Assembly: GCA_037783545.1 (NCBI GenBank)
Contig: JBBELK010000666.1
Coordinates: 1,285,001-1,349,000, forward strand
Source: Henricia sp. BOLD:AAB3569
Lineage: Eukaryota > Echinodermata > Asteroidea > Spinulosida > Echinasteridae
DNA: 64,000 nucleotides
Direction: 5' to 3'
Positions 34,983-45,371 of this stretch are shown here, in pieces (positions within the stretch are counted from its first letter, which is position 1; every line of letters starts with the position of its first letter). Both the position numbers and the translations under genes were made by a program. The notes beneath the pieces were generated by a model. That model had not been told where the DNA came from and ran no database searches. It worked only from the letters and a program-made list of their open reading frames with translations.

Positions 34983-36561
34983 AAAAGTTTCGCGTACAGT
35001 GTTAGCTTTATTTATGCACAATGCACGATCGTCGGTCGCGTTTCTGCATGGGGACTTCCAGGCATGTCAGGAGGCTGTGTAACGTGACAGGTGTGTACCT
35101 CGAAATGATTATAGATCTCAAAGCAACAACTTTGATGATCAACAAGTTATCGAGTCTGCCACAATGGACCACTGGGTACCTAATGGTGTGACGTCAGTTG
35201 CAAGGGTAACTGGGTCTAAACTGAAGTTTTCTAGCTTGAGAGTAGACCCAGTAACACTGAAAACACAACAAGTGACGTGTTCACTTCAGTACTCTACGTC
35301 ATGTATTTTGCTGTGACTGAGGATATTTTGTTTTCTTTTCTGTACGTGCAGGGAAAGCATTTTTCACAATTTGCTAACAGAGTGAGGTTAAAGAAATTAA
35401 AGCACTTCGTGCAATAATTAAAAAATAACCCTAAAATCCTGAAAAACACAGTACAATTGTTATTATTGTTATTAAATATTTAATTAAACCAATCATTAAC
35501 GGTATATAAATAATTCCAACAGCAACATCAGCTACCAGAGGCTGAATTAAAAAGATCCATTATAAATAGCAAATGCGTTTGATTGACTACTTTTCCCGTC
35601 AAATCGTTTTCCTTATTTTGATCCGTTATGCTGGAGTGACATACGATTAATGCAATCCATAATATGGATGTAGTTTTAACCAAATAATCATATAAATTAC
35701 CTCCCAATACTATCTATGGGAAGAAAACAGGACATTTGCAATCTCCAATTTGGATGTGGAAGCAAAAAAAATGTAATTACTGCTGCACTGCTTAATGGAA
35801 CAAGATATATTAGTTTACAAAACTTTAGATTTTCACGATATCCTTAAAAATATACGGAATAAGAATGCCGAATTTCAGAATGGTAATGAGAAAATGACAA
35901 ATGTTATGGTATCAAAATCTCAACACCCGGGAGAAAAAAATGAGGACTTCAAAAATGTGATCTTCACGCGCTCTTTTAAACATTTTGCTCTACACATTTT
36001 GGTAAATTAAATTCACGTAACAAGATAAACCACTACAAAGTAAATGTAAACGAACTGCGATTGCACCACAGACCCTTCACACGGGCGGTCATAATAACTG
36101 GGGCAGTCACATTGTCACCGTACATGACAGTCATGTATGCACGAGTAGGCACTTTGTGGATCTATTGTCACCTCATTATATGAAAAACTGTCCCCTGTCA
36201 TGGCTGCCGATGCATACCTTAATATATACATGCAGAATATCACAGTGTGGTGTGATAATATACATTCCGCTGTAAAGCCTTAGTTCGGTAAAACAACACT
36301 ACTTAACATGGATGTAATATAAGTTAAGTCACAGGATTTTGAAATATATAGACAAGGATAAATATTATGCCAGGCTTTTGAAACGTGTGGTAGCAGCAAA
36401 CGAACCTGTCCTTTTCCATTGTTTTACCGTCACGTTTGAGCTAAAGTGCGCAAGCTCAATGTGACGTAGACAATAGAAAGGGACCGTTATTTTTGCTTCC
36501 ACCAAGCGTCTTAAATGTCTCCCATTCAAGATACTCAATAATACACTTGATGATGCCTAAG
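34983..36561. other. Intergenic; one degenerate MITE only
   Basis: No exon with convincing splice sites is seen. About 36075-36216 is a decayed TATAGAGC-family MITE (central 'ggcagtcacattgtcaccgt' and right end 'tgtcccctgtcatggctgcc'). The rest is AT-rich unassigned sequence. Confidence 0.5.
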
Positions 36562-36642
36562 TCAAGCATACAAATCTTGTTTAAACACAATTGCAATATC
36601 AGAAGACTGCACATTGAAGCGTATCTTGGAAACCCTTCTCCG
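36562..36642 (-). CDS. Candidate C-terminal exon of the minus-strand GPCR
   Basis: On the minus strand 'ctttcttttattcacag' is a good acceptor. It is followed by 26 codons starting RRRVSKIRF and a stop. A basic cytoplasmic tail would fit the GPCR exons upstream on this strand, and the phase (0) matches the end of the exon at 38754-38880. However, the conserved TM7-end segment that should lie between them was not found. The link is speculative. Confidence 0.2.
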   Translation of the reverse strand, partial: RRRVSKIRFNVQSSDIAIVFKQDLYA

Positions 36643-36980
36643 CTGTGAATAAAAGAAAGATATCAGAAACATTTGGAAACAAAGTGCGAAAGAATTTGAG
36701 TAGTTGCTCATGGCTTCAGACCTTATGTGCAAAACATTTGAGACAGGCTTAATTTGTATCACTTAAAAATTCAGGGTTTTCCATATAATCTGCTCTTACC
36801 GATGCTTGAGGAGTCATTTTAGAGAAACAATTATGATTAACTTCTCAACTCTTATTTGTATGGTTTTATAATCAACCATGCTGCGCTTGTCTTTAATTTG
36901 TCGTTAAAGTGACTTCTTACTTGATTCGTGTCTACGCCGTATTTTGTTCACAAGCCAAGTGGCCCATACGGTCAGTACTC

Positions 36981-37460
36981 ATCCCCGGTTTCCATCTGAT
37001 GCCAGTCCAACTAACCCGGTTAGTTGTGTTTCCCTAACAGGTTGTTAGTTATTTATGACATGGAGTGACTAGGAGCATTGCTACTGCCCCTGAATGGGAT
37101 GCCAGTCCATCGCAGGTTTACCCTCAGCAGTTAGTTGGGTTTCCGTAACAGGTCGTTAGTTTCGATGGCATTGAGTGAATAGGAGCAATGCTACTCCCCC
37201 TGAATGGGATGCCAGTCCATCGCAGGTTTACCCTCAGCAGTTAGTTGGGTTTCGCTAACAGGTCGTTAGTTTCGATGGCATTGAGTGAATAGGAGCAATG
37301 CTACTCCCCCTTAATGGGATGCCAGTCCATCGCAGGTTTACCCTCAGCAGTTAGTTGGGTTTCCCTAACAGGTCGTTAGTTTCGATGGCATTGAGTGAAT
37401 AGGAGCATTGCTACCCCCCCTGGATCGGATGCCAGCCCATCACAGGTTTCCCTCAACAGG
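36981..37460. repeat. 110-bp tandem repeat, about 4.4 copies
   Basis: Units starting 'tgaatgggatgccagtccat' lie at 37091 and 37201, with related starts at 37311 and 37421; a diverged partial unit precedes them. Each includes 'cgcaggtttaccctcagcag' and 'caggtcgttagtttcgatgg'. The inner units are almost identical. Confidence 0.9.
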
Positions 37461-37696
37461 TTACCTGTACCTATTAAAGAGGTATGTACATGTATATTTA
37501 AGGTGAACTGTCTGCAAACCTACCTTGACCCAAACCTTGCCTGCACGATCTGGAGGTATATTGATCCTTCTGACCTTAGTTGTTTTCACCCTGTTAAATG
37601 ACTGCCTCACCTAAAGCAGAACAACCATAAAGCAACGCGTTTACGACTCGTCTTAAGTCATCTTATTATCAGTGCTTGGCAGTGCACGTTGGTATT

Positions 37697-37914
37697 CAGG
37701 GCGTATCCAGGATTGTAAACAGGAGTGGGGCGTGAAATGTTTAAGCCTGAAATGGTGAAGACAATAAAATGGCAAACAGCGTTGGATTTAACCACTTTAA
37801 GCAGGCAAAAGTGTGATGTTATATGAGGCAGATACCCCAACAGAAAATGAGGGGGGGCGGGGGGGGGGGGCGTGTGCCCCTCCCCCCCCCCCCCCCCAAC
37901 TGGATTCTCCGCTG
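37697..37914. mobile_element. hAT-like MITE, degenerate, 5-bp target duplication
   Basis: The ends are 'cagggcgtatccagga' and 'ctggattctccgctg', related to the cleaner copies at 43811-43999 and 55071-55277. The 5-bp direct repeat 'gtatt' flanks it (37692-37696 and 37915-37919). The interior includes a G run facing a C run at 37851-37898 that can pair. Confidence 0.7.
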
Positions 37915-38753
37915 GTATTATGAGGGTATTATTTAAAATGGACGCTAATAATTTAATTGTACCCAAAGTGAGTTTCATTACATTTAAGCGACCGTAAAGA
38001 TGGTATTAAACGACATTGAAACACGCGCGCAGCTTTTTATGGAGTCTGACACATCCGTACCATTTTATTTTGTAAGCCACAACTGTAGTAAACTGTCTAA
38101 ACCAAAAACAGTCGACTTTATTAAACAGCTTCAAAACATCTTGATATAATACCTAAATACAACACATGAATTGTTTGGAAATATTGACTGCTCACCTCCT
38201 GGTCAAAGACGCACTGTGATACAAACATAAACACGCCCTGTAGATAAGAAAACGTAATGAATTATCCATATGCCAAACTGTCATACAATGTCAAAGGAGA
38301 AGGTTTATTAGCTTTTTGTGGTATGCCAAAAACAACAGAAGTACGTACACGCTAAGGTGTCAATTCAAAGTTAAATAGGAAACAATTGTCAGCACTTTTT
38401 TCCTCAATCCACCTCTTTAGCATAATCTCAAAATAGTTATACACCAATAGGCGGGTCATACTCCAATAGGGCTGCCATGATTAGCATTTATGAAACACAT
38501 GTAATGTGCAATCCAGTTATTTTTGATGTGTTGAAATGTGCTGTTTGGTTGGTTAAGAAATACTGAATTTAAAGTGCGATGTCTAATTGTAGCTCATAAG
38601 GCCAAGGGTTTGTCCGTAACAAGGGAAAGCAGAAGAATGTAACTAAACCATAAATATATATTCTCGCATAACTTAGAAAAATGACAGGCCTTAGGAAAGG
38701 CTTGATTTATAACGAAGTAGTGAAAATGAAGAATTGTGTGGTTGACTTTATAC

Positions 38754-38880
38754 CTGGAGCGTGTTGAGTACAACTGTAGCGTAAGCAAACATGATGGTAC
38801 CGGGACTGGTGAAGAAGATATTAAGAATCCACGACAGACCGAGGAGAGGTCCCATGACACAAATCAGCCGCAGTCCGGCT
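38754..38880 (-). CDS. Adhesion-type GPCR exon: TM6-TM7
   Basis: The exon codes for a segment with 'LICVMGPLLGLSWILNIFF', a loop, then 'IMFAYATVVLNTLQ'. This fits TM6 (xLLGLxWxxx) and TM7 (F...NxLQ) of adhesion/secretin-family receptors. The acceptor is 'ctgttatacag' and the donor 'gtataa', right after the Gln of the NxLQ(G) motif. The exon starts in phase 2, so it completes the AA left by the exon at 39395-39480 as Lys, and ends in phase 0. The conserved following 'GxFxFxxH' exon was not found downstream on this strand. The receptor would sit in the plasma membrane. The ligand is unknown. Confidence 0.7.
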
Positions 38881-39029
38881 CTGTATAACAGATTGAGTAA
38901 ACGTTGGATCAAACAAAACCTGGAATAATTAGCTTTAGTTTATTATTCAAGATGTGTCGCCCAGATGCACTTAGGCGTAAAGAGCCTTAGTTGCCGAAGA
39001 TGTCATAAAATTGAAAGAAGTGTGGTGGG

Positions 39030-39110
39030 GTTGGCGTAGTGGTTCTTTCCCCGCCTTTCGGCTCTGGTGTCCTGAGCGTGTATGTGGATTGGGTTTGCAA
39101 TCCTAGGGAT
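39030..39110 (+). repeat. tRNA-derived SINE-like fragment
   Basis: 'ttggcgtagtgg' matches an RNA polymerase III A box, and 'gggtttgcaatcc' about 50 bp later is a weak B box. No defined tail is seen. It lies in an intron of the minus-strand GPCR. Confidence 0.35.
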
Positions 39111-39394
39111 CCCCCTACCTCTAAGACTGCATCTCCTTCTTGATCATCTTGAGTCGATAAAGTAAAGTCAAACGTTACTACCGTAAAATTTATAACATAA
39201 ACGGCCTTAATAGTTTACCGAAGATGCCATCAAAGTAACAACAACAACAACGTTATCTACATTGGTCATGTTTGAATCCTTTGCTGAGAAGAAGTCATTT
39301 CAACCAGATACACGTATTTGGGTTGCCGCATACCGATGCTCCCAATCGTATTTTCGCATTGTGCTGTTGAACACACATCAGTAAAATAGCTTAC

Positions 39395-39480
39395 TTGAGT
39401 TTGAGTCTTTGTGATTTAGTCTTGATAGCCTTCAAGGAGAAGAATATGTAGATGAGTCGAATTATCACCATGGTGTTCAC
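39395..39480 (-). CDS. Adhesion-type GPCR exon: end of TM5 and third cytoplasmic loop
   Basis: Codes for VNTMVIIRLIYIFFSLKAI and then a basic loop ending KSQRLKL. The preceding exon ends in 'VLLIIA' at a GTAAGT donor, so the join gives 'IIAVNTMVII', a good TM5. The exon begins in phase 0 after 'tttggttaag' and ends with two bases of a Lys codon at donor 'gtaagc'. The neighbouring exon (38754-38880) completes that codon. Confidence 0.65.
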
Positions 39481-39889
39481 CTTAACCAAATCACAGGAAA
39501 AGGAAAAAAAACAAGATTTGTAATACTAAACAAAACATATATTTCATCCGATGCAAGTATAGAGTTATATGGAACGAAATACATGTAACGTCAATCCATG
39601 TTTATTTGTTGTTTTATTATTATTCATTCACTCAGTGTAACATGAACAATATTTTTCCAATTATGGAACTTAATTTTGTAAAGCGTATTTTAACAGAGGG
39701 TCAAGTGTACCATCCGCACATCCAACTTATAAGGCCCCGGTTCGAATCCCTTTCAGGCCAGTATGTAGGTTAGTTTTTCAGCCCTTTGATTGAAATGGTT
39801 TCCCTTTAAAGGCCTATACCTGTATTGTTCTCCCACTTTTGAATAGCATCTCAAACTTTTAAAAAAGCATTCAATGTATCGACTCTCTT

Positions 39890-40085
39890 CCTTTCACAGG
39901 CACACAATATTATACAGATGACCAGACTAAATTTGTGTTGCTATGTAACGTGACCGGGTGCACGTGACAAGAAAATAGTGTGAAGTACAGATTCAAAACC
40001 GTGTTCACTGTATGAGAAAATGGCTTAAAACAACCAGATTGTTGCTAGGCAATAACGTGCTACACGTGGCAACAATAACATAGTA
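39890..40085. repeat. Diverged repeat pair in GPCR introns (partner 42035-42215)
   Basis: Both segments share, in order, 'aagtacagattcaaaaccgt'-like sequence, a 'gttcactgta'-like block and 'ttgctaggca'. They appear in two introns of the same gene, in the same orientation. They are either an old internal duplication or two copies of an unidentified element. Confidence 0.5.
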
Positions 40086-40478
40086 TGTGGACGTTATAAA
40101 CAGCAGCTCCATTTTAAAGTGAGGAATTTCTGGTGCCAGCCATAATGCAAAGGTTAAACGCAAAAGTGATTGAAATATAGGTTTCCCGCCAATTTCAGCA
40201 AAGAAGCGGACAATTTGAACAAGTGTCATTCTATTTGCCGCGAAATCGAATGCTACATGTTCGCAATAAGGATTAAAATTATTTTAAAAAGTATGTAATT
40301 CCACTCTTGCGGCAAACGATTTAATAAAAATAAAAGTCCGATTTAACAACTGCATCGATCAGCATTTAGACTCGAAGGAGAGTTTCTAACCACACACATC
40401 ATTCGTATTCATCTATGGGCGGACATTTGTGGAATTGGTGCACTTTAATAAATTGCACTAATTTGTAATCTCTTTTCC

Positions 40479-40998
40479 AGTGCTAAATATCCAAGCACAA
40501 AGCCATTGCTAAATATCCAAGCACAAAGCCAGTGCTAAATATCCAAGCACAAAGCCAGTGCTAAATATCCAAGCACAAAGCCAGTGCTAAATATCCAAGC
40601 ACAAAGCCAGTGCTAAATATCCAAGCACAAAGTCAGTGCTAAATATCCAAGCACAAAGCCAGTGCTAAATATCCAAGCACAAAGCCAGTGCTAAATATCC
40701 AAGCACAAAGCCAGTGCTAAATATCCAAGCACAAAGCCAGTGCTAAATATCCAAGCACAAAGCCAGTGCTAAATATCCAAGCACAAAGCCAGTGCTAAAT
40801 ATCCAAGCACAAAGTCAGTGCTAAATATCCAAGCACAAAGCCAGTGCTAAATATCCAAGCACAAAGCCAGTGCTAAATATCCAAGCACAAAGTCAGTGCT
40901 AAATATCCAAGCACAAAGCCAGTGCTAAATATCCAAGCACAAAGCCAGTGCTAAATATCCAAGCACAAAGCCAGTGCTAAATATCCAAGCATAAAGCC
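40479..40998. repeat. 26-bp minisatellite, 20 copies
   Basis: The unit 'agtgctaaatatccaagcac' plus 'aaagcc' repeats without indels over 520 bp, exactly twenty times. The few variants are 'att' for 'agt' in unit 2, occasional 'aaagtc', and 'cataaagcc' in the last unit. It lies in a GPCR intron. Near-perfect units imply recent expansion. Confidence 0.95.
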
Positions 40999-41030
40999 AA
41001 AAAAATAAATAAATGAGTACAATATATGCC

Positions 41031-41187
41031 TAAAGCGGGCCTCCCACTGTGCGAATTTTGCCACGAATTTCCTACGAATTGGTACGATTTGGTACGATTA
41101 CCAGAGACTGTCTATAGGCTCTACACATAATCGTAGCTAGTCGTACCTAACTCGTGGCAAAAATCGCACAGTGGGAGGCCCGCTTTA
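41031..41187. mobile_element. GCGGGCC-family MITE
   Basis: The TIRs 'taaagcgggcctcccactgt' and inverse are followed by 'gcgaattttgccacgaattt' and inverse. It is 157 bp, with related copies at 53330-53496 and 53495-53659 and a decayed one at 44922-45030. Confidence 0.85.
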
Positions 41188-41810
41188 GACATTCCAAATA
41201 CTTTTTGTATACATAATTTAGTGCACCTATATGAGGTGTATAAAATGGATGACTAAGCGGTACGTAAGTCACTTTTTCGGTTTTTCCGATGACGAGAAGA
41301 AATACGTAGAAATGGCAGTTCGTGCCTGGTCGCTGTGCGAGAATATCGAATACTGATCGGCAGCGGTTGATCGATGCGTTTGAAGGGAATGAAGTGAATT
41401 ATTTTAGGGTTTAGGGATCAATGTTGCCACCTTTTTGGATAGTTGGAATTGTCAATTTTGTAAGCAGTTTTTATCCGTATATACTTATTTCGATTCCCAT
41501 TTTGGGAAGTTGGTTGCTCTTAGATGAAAACGAAAATGACAATTTTGGTTAAAATCGTCAGCGGCGGTTTGCTAAATTGGACGGCGACTGTGCAGCATTA
41601 AACTGACTGACAATGAGCTAAATTGAATAGCATGCCAAATAAATCCTTCCGCACAAAACCGAATTTGAATGCTTTATTTGGACATTTGAAATGTACTAAC
41701 TGCAGGGACTTAAAACTGATTTAATATTGCGGCATATAAATTCAATTGGCAGCTTATTTGCTGAAATTGGCCAGAAAAACCTACACTAAAATGTACATTA
41801 TTATACTTAC

Positions 41811-41877
41811 AGCTATGATGAGAAGTACGGGAGCCCCAAATGCCCATGTAAGGCCTTTAGCATACGACAGCCAGCAA
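41811..41877 (-). CDS. Adhesion-type GPCR exon: extracellular loop 2 and start of TM5
   Basis: Twenty-two codons read CWLSYAKGLTWAFGAPVLL and so on. The Cys-Trp-Leu-Ser motif is the conserved loop-2 site that forms the disulfide with TM3 in adhesion/secretin receptors. 'WAFGAPV' is a typical TM5 start. The acceptor is 'atttccaaatag' (phase 2) and the donor a perfect 'gtaagt'. The exon carrying TM3 and TM4, which should precede it, was not found between here and 42806. Confidence 0.7.
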
Positions 41878-42805
41878 CTATTTGGAAATGAAATGATTTA
41901 CAATGGTAACATATGGATACTCGGTAAATGTGTACAATATAAATGCACAATGACATACATATACCGCTATTCAAAAAGGTTCTGTCTAACATACAATTAG
42001 CCTTTTGTATATCGTCTGGTGTACTGACGTCTTCCCTTTCACATGCACTCAGTATCCACTTGATCAGACTAATGTTTTTTGCTATGTGATACACGCAGCA
42101 GGTGTGAAGTACAGAATCAATACCGTGTTCACCGTAGGAGAGAATGGTATAACGTAACCCGACTCTTGGTTGCTAGGCATTAATTCTTATAGGACAACAA
42201 TGACACAGTAGCACTTACAAGCTGGCTAACAAATATAAACAGTGCATTAATATTTCTAGCAGCGCATCAGATGTAATGTGATAAAGTATATTTGCATCTG
42301 ATGTAGTTGTCGCTACGAAAACTCACCATTTTTGTCTTTAGGTATAGCTTTATATAAGTGCTACTGTATCATTTTTTGTACAGCTGATCTACCATTTCAT
42401 AATTCTTATAACGCTCTATAAATTGTAACCGGCTTGTGGACATGTATTAAGAGAGATATACAATGTATGTAAACTTGAAAAACGTGTGGACGAAAGATCG
42501 ACTATGAGGAACACCAAGTAACATCATTGATATCAACTGACTCACCTATAATTCAAGTAAGAATAATCATAAAGTTTGTTTAGGGTCTTGTTTGTGTGTT
42601 TTACTTAACCGTTGTGCAGTGATGTAGAAGTATGGGCATTACTCCACAACAGGTTATGCATGTAAGCTGGGCACACCATATTCCAACTTGGTCATGTTTT
42701 ATATCAAACGCCAAAACGTCTTTGCAGTGTTTTCCCTCGGGCTGACTATTTTTCGAGGATTATTTCTGGGAGTACTTGGATTGAAAAGATGAAATACAAA
42801 TTGAC

Positions 42806-42934
42806 TTTAATAAGGCAATCACTTCATTCAAACATACGCTGTTTTGTGAATTTTCGATGAATAAGAACGTTATGTGCGATCCCAGCAGAGACAACACGAG
42901 GTTTGCATGTGTGATGATGCGGATACTCGTCAAT
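42806..42934 (-). CDS. Adhesion-type GPCR exon: TM2 region
   Basis: After acceptor 'cttactccgcag' the exon reads LTSIRIITHANLVLSLLGS, then a hydrophobic stretch, and later 'VCLNEVIALL'. This matches loop 1, TM2 and the Cys at the start of TM3 in adhesion receptors (R..i..NL..sL...C...a..L). It starts and ends in phase 2, and the next found exon (41811-41877) also starts in phase 2, so direct joining would keep the frame but omit TM3-TM4. The donor is weak (gtcaat). TM1 and the extracellular part were not found. Confidence 0.55.
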
Positions 42935-43171
42935 CTGCGGAGTAAGACATCCGTGTGAAAAAAAAGAAGGTAAAACTTAAGGCTATGCATGGTGGAAATC
43001 AAAGTGTGTATGGGTTTACGGTAGCACCATGTGAATCTCATTTGTATATGTGTGAATCTGAAAAGAACCGGTGAGTGTGAACTCAACGTTTCGAACAGCG
43101 TGCTCTGTTCGAAAAAAAAACATGTACATGTATATGTGCAGATAGAACATAAGCCAATAAGGTAATGGGCC

Positions 43172-43312
43172 TTAAATGCACATGCTTGTCAGCAATGCGC
43201 GCGCCAATTTCGTGCTACAAAATACGCAGCTCTGTGTAGCAAAGACATGGAGCTGCGTATTTCTTGGCACAAATTTGGCGCGCGCGCATTGCTGACGAGC
43301 CTGTGCCTTTAA
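43172..43312. mobile_element. GCGCGC-family MITE
   Basis: Ends 'ttaaatgcacatgcttgtca' and 'tgacgagcctgtgcctttaa'. The centre is 'ggagctgcgtatttc', as in the lectin-intron copies. Confidence 0.75.
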
Positions 43313-43499
43313 GCGAAAGGGGCTTTAGAGATTATTGTAAAGAGAAACGCGTCACTGCACTACAAAGCCCGGTCTGGAGATTTGCAAAGATCAGAATTTG
43401 GCGGAAATGTGGCTAAAATGGCGCCCCGCTTCGTCCTGTTTTTGAAGGATAATTTGTAGGTAAGGCGGCTGTCGCGTTCAGCAAACACACGCCCGAATC

Positions 43500-43810
43500 G
43501 TTTTGATGTAATGTAATCCATATGGTCATGTTATGCCGAAAAGAAACGATTTCATATACTTTCCAGAAATTGTATTGGGTTCTGTTCCTTACGACTGTCC
43601 CATTCCTACCAAAATTTCCGGCGACGATCTTATTTACTCCGCAGTTCTTCAAATTAATAACAGTGATACATGCTGACCAACGTGAATGGAACGGATTCCC
43701 CTGTATGCTTTAAATTGCAGCCAATCGCCGACGCGGACACGGCCAGCATTACCGAGTACATTGTGAATGCACAGTCTTTACAAACTGCGCGCGTTACATT
43801 AGACTGGTTC
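43500..43810. other. Unassigned segment with open frames on both strands
   Basis: A plus frame from an ATG near 43526 reads 'FPEIVLGSVPYDCPIPTKI' and stops after a Cys; a second plus frame starts at 43670. Minus frames over the same bases are also open and rich in N-glycosylation sequons. The composition looks coding, but no domain is recognised and the strand cannot be decided. It could be a decayed exon cluster. Confidence 0.25.
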
Positions 43811-43999
43811 CAGGGGCGGATCCAGGAATTTTTTCCAGGAGGGGGTTTTGCCACCAGGGAGGGGTTTTGCCCAACAGATTTTTATGTCTGCTTGTTTCGG
43901 ACAGGCGGACACGCAAAAAATGCATTACATTATATTTGTTGGTGTCGGAGCAGGGGGAGGGGTTTTGACCCCCCAAAACCCCCTCTGGGTCCGCGCCTG
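43811..43999. mobile_element. hAT-like MITE with 5-bp target duplication
   Basis: The ends 'caggggcggatccagg' and 'tgggtccgcgcctg' are inverted repeats. 'ggttc' flanks both sides (43806-43810 and 44000-44004). CAGGGG termini with a 5-bp duplication fit the hAT superfamily. The same family is at 55071-55277 and 37697-37914. Confidence 0.85.
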
Positions 44000-44185
44000 G
44001 GTTCCCTGTCCTCATATTTACTTCCCCTCCGTCGTATATGAGGACAGGTACACGCCGCAATGTTTGGCATAAATATCCAGGAATTCCTGGATGTTTATGT
44101 AAATTAAAAGGACTGTGTCACTGTTTGCGCAAGCGCCAAGCAGGCGCTCAGAATACAGCGTGTTGCACGCCTTCGTTCGATTGAA

Positions 44186-44375
44186 CAACGGCCGCACACC
44201 TGGTGATATTGATGTTTGGCGGCTTAAAAATACGGCAAACAGCGCCATTTCAAGTAAAAAGTAATGTATCAGGACAAACCTGTGCGTTGACGAGTACACC
44301 ACTGCCAAAATTACTAAAGAATTATAAGGGATGGCAAAGATTGAATAGGATATGCAAAACCCAGCGACAAAATAA
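44186..44375 (+). repeat. Partial copy of the 369-bp MITE at 49703-50071
   Basis: Shares 'ttgatgtttggcggcttaaa', 'actgccaaaattactaaaga' and 'ttataagggatggcaaagat' with the complete element. Both terminal inverted repeats are missing. Confidence 0.7.
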
Positions 44376-45371
44376 ACGATTGCAAATTCACTCGTTGTTG
44401 AGCAAACTCTAAAAATAGATCATGCATATATTTAATACAACGACCAATCACGCGTGGTAATACAACGGCCAATCACCCGTGGTTATTGCTCGGCGTGTGC
44501 CTGTCCTTGTATAGCGAGAGAAGCGTAGCGCACATGGACAGGGGACCAGTCTAGCGTTACATTTGAACGCATCAATGCACTGCCAAGCGTCCTGATTGGT
44601 CCAGAGAGGCGATAAGATTTTTGTCGCTTGTTCCTTAGTAATGCTTCAAAAAATTTGCTACAACGGCTTGATGTATATTTGAATTGTATCTTTATTGATA
44701 TTTGTGACTTGAGTAATTTGTATTAATAGATTTTTTTATAAATGTTTCAATATTTTTTGTTTTAGTTTATAAGACTCCTATCCGATACGAGTAAGGCTTA
44801 TTGGTTTTATGCAAGATGTGATCCATGGGAGATGATCATTGAGTTGTTTTCACTGAACGGATCACCCACTAGGGTAAACAAGAAACAAATAAATAAGTAG
44901 CGCATATGTAGCCTAAAGCCAAACTCCCACTGGTCGACTTTACTACGATTTACAAACGATCAGGTAAGATTTGTTGAGATTACCTAAGACAGTCTCAGGT
45001 AATCTTAACAAATCTTACCTAATCATGGGAATTCCCCAGCAGAAATTGCACTCGTACCGTTGAAACAATGAAAATCATGAATGTTTGAAACCATTTTAGC
45101 TCAGCAGGTTTATTTTTATTCTTTAAATTTTATTTTAATTATTTATTTATTTATTTATGCCGAGGACGGACGTGTTTCATTCGAGCTCCCGTGTAAGGCC
45201 AATTTTCCCGCGCTTTGACCTAGTAAGGTCCCTGATTTGTATTTAATCTTGTAACTTATTGTATATAGTTTCCCCCTAGACCAAGCCCACCGTGTAAATA
45301 TCTGTAATTTTCGTGTATGTTTGTGTATTTTTTATTTAGGTTTGTAGAGTTTCGTTGCCGGGCTGGCCGCC
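44376..45371. other. Intergenic; LINE 5' flank and a degenerate MITE
   Basis: About 44922-45030 is a decayed GCGGGCC-family palindrome ('aaactcccactggtcgactt', with 'aggtaatcttaacaaatctt' pairing with its inverse). The last ~250 bp, with 'ttatttatttatttatttat' and 'ttcgttgccgggctggccgc', is probably the 5' untranslated part of the LINE. No other gene is seen. Confidence 0.5.

Noticed and set aside
39715-39770. tRNA gene
   Set aside because: Only a B-box-like 'ggttcgaatcc' is present; no A box or cloverleaf can be drawn.
40479-40998. CRISPR array
   Set aside because: The 26-bp repeats are directly adjacent with no spacers, and the sequence is clearly from an animal.
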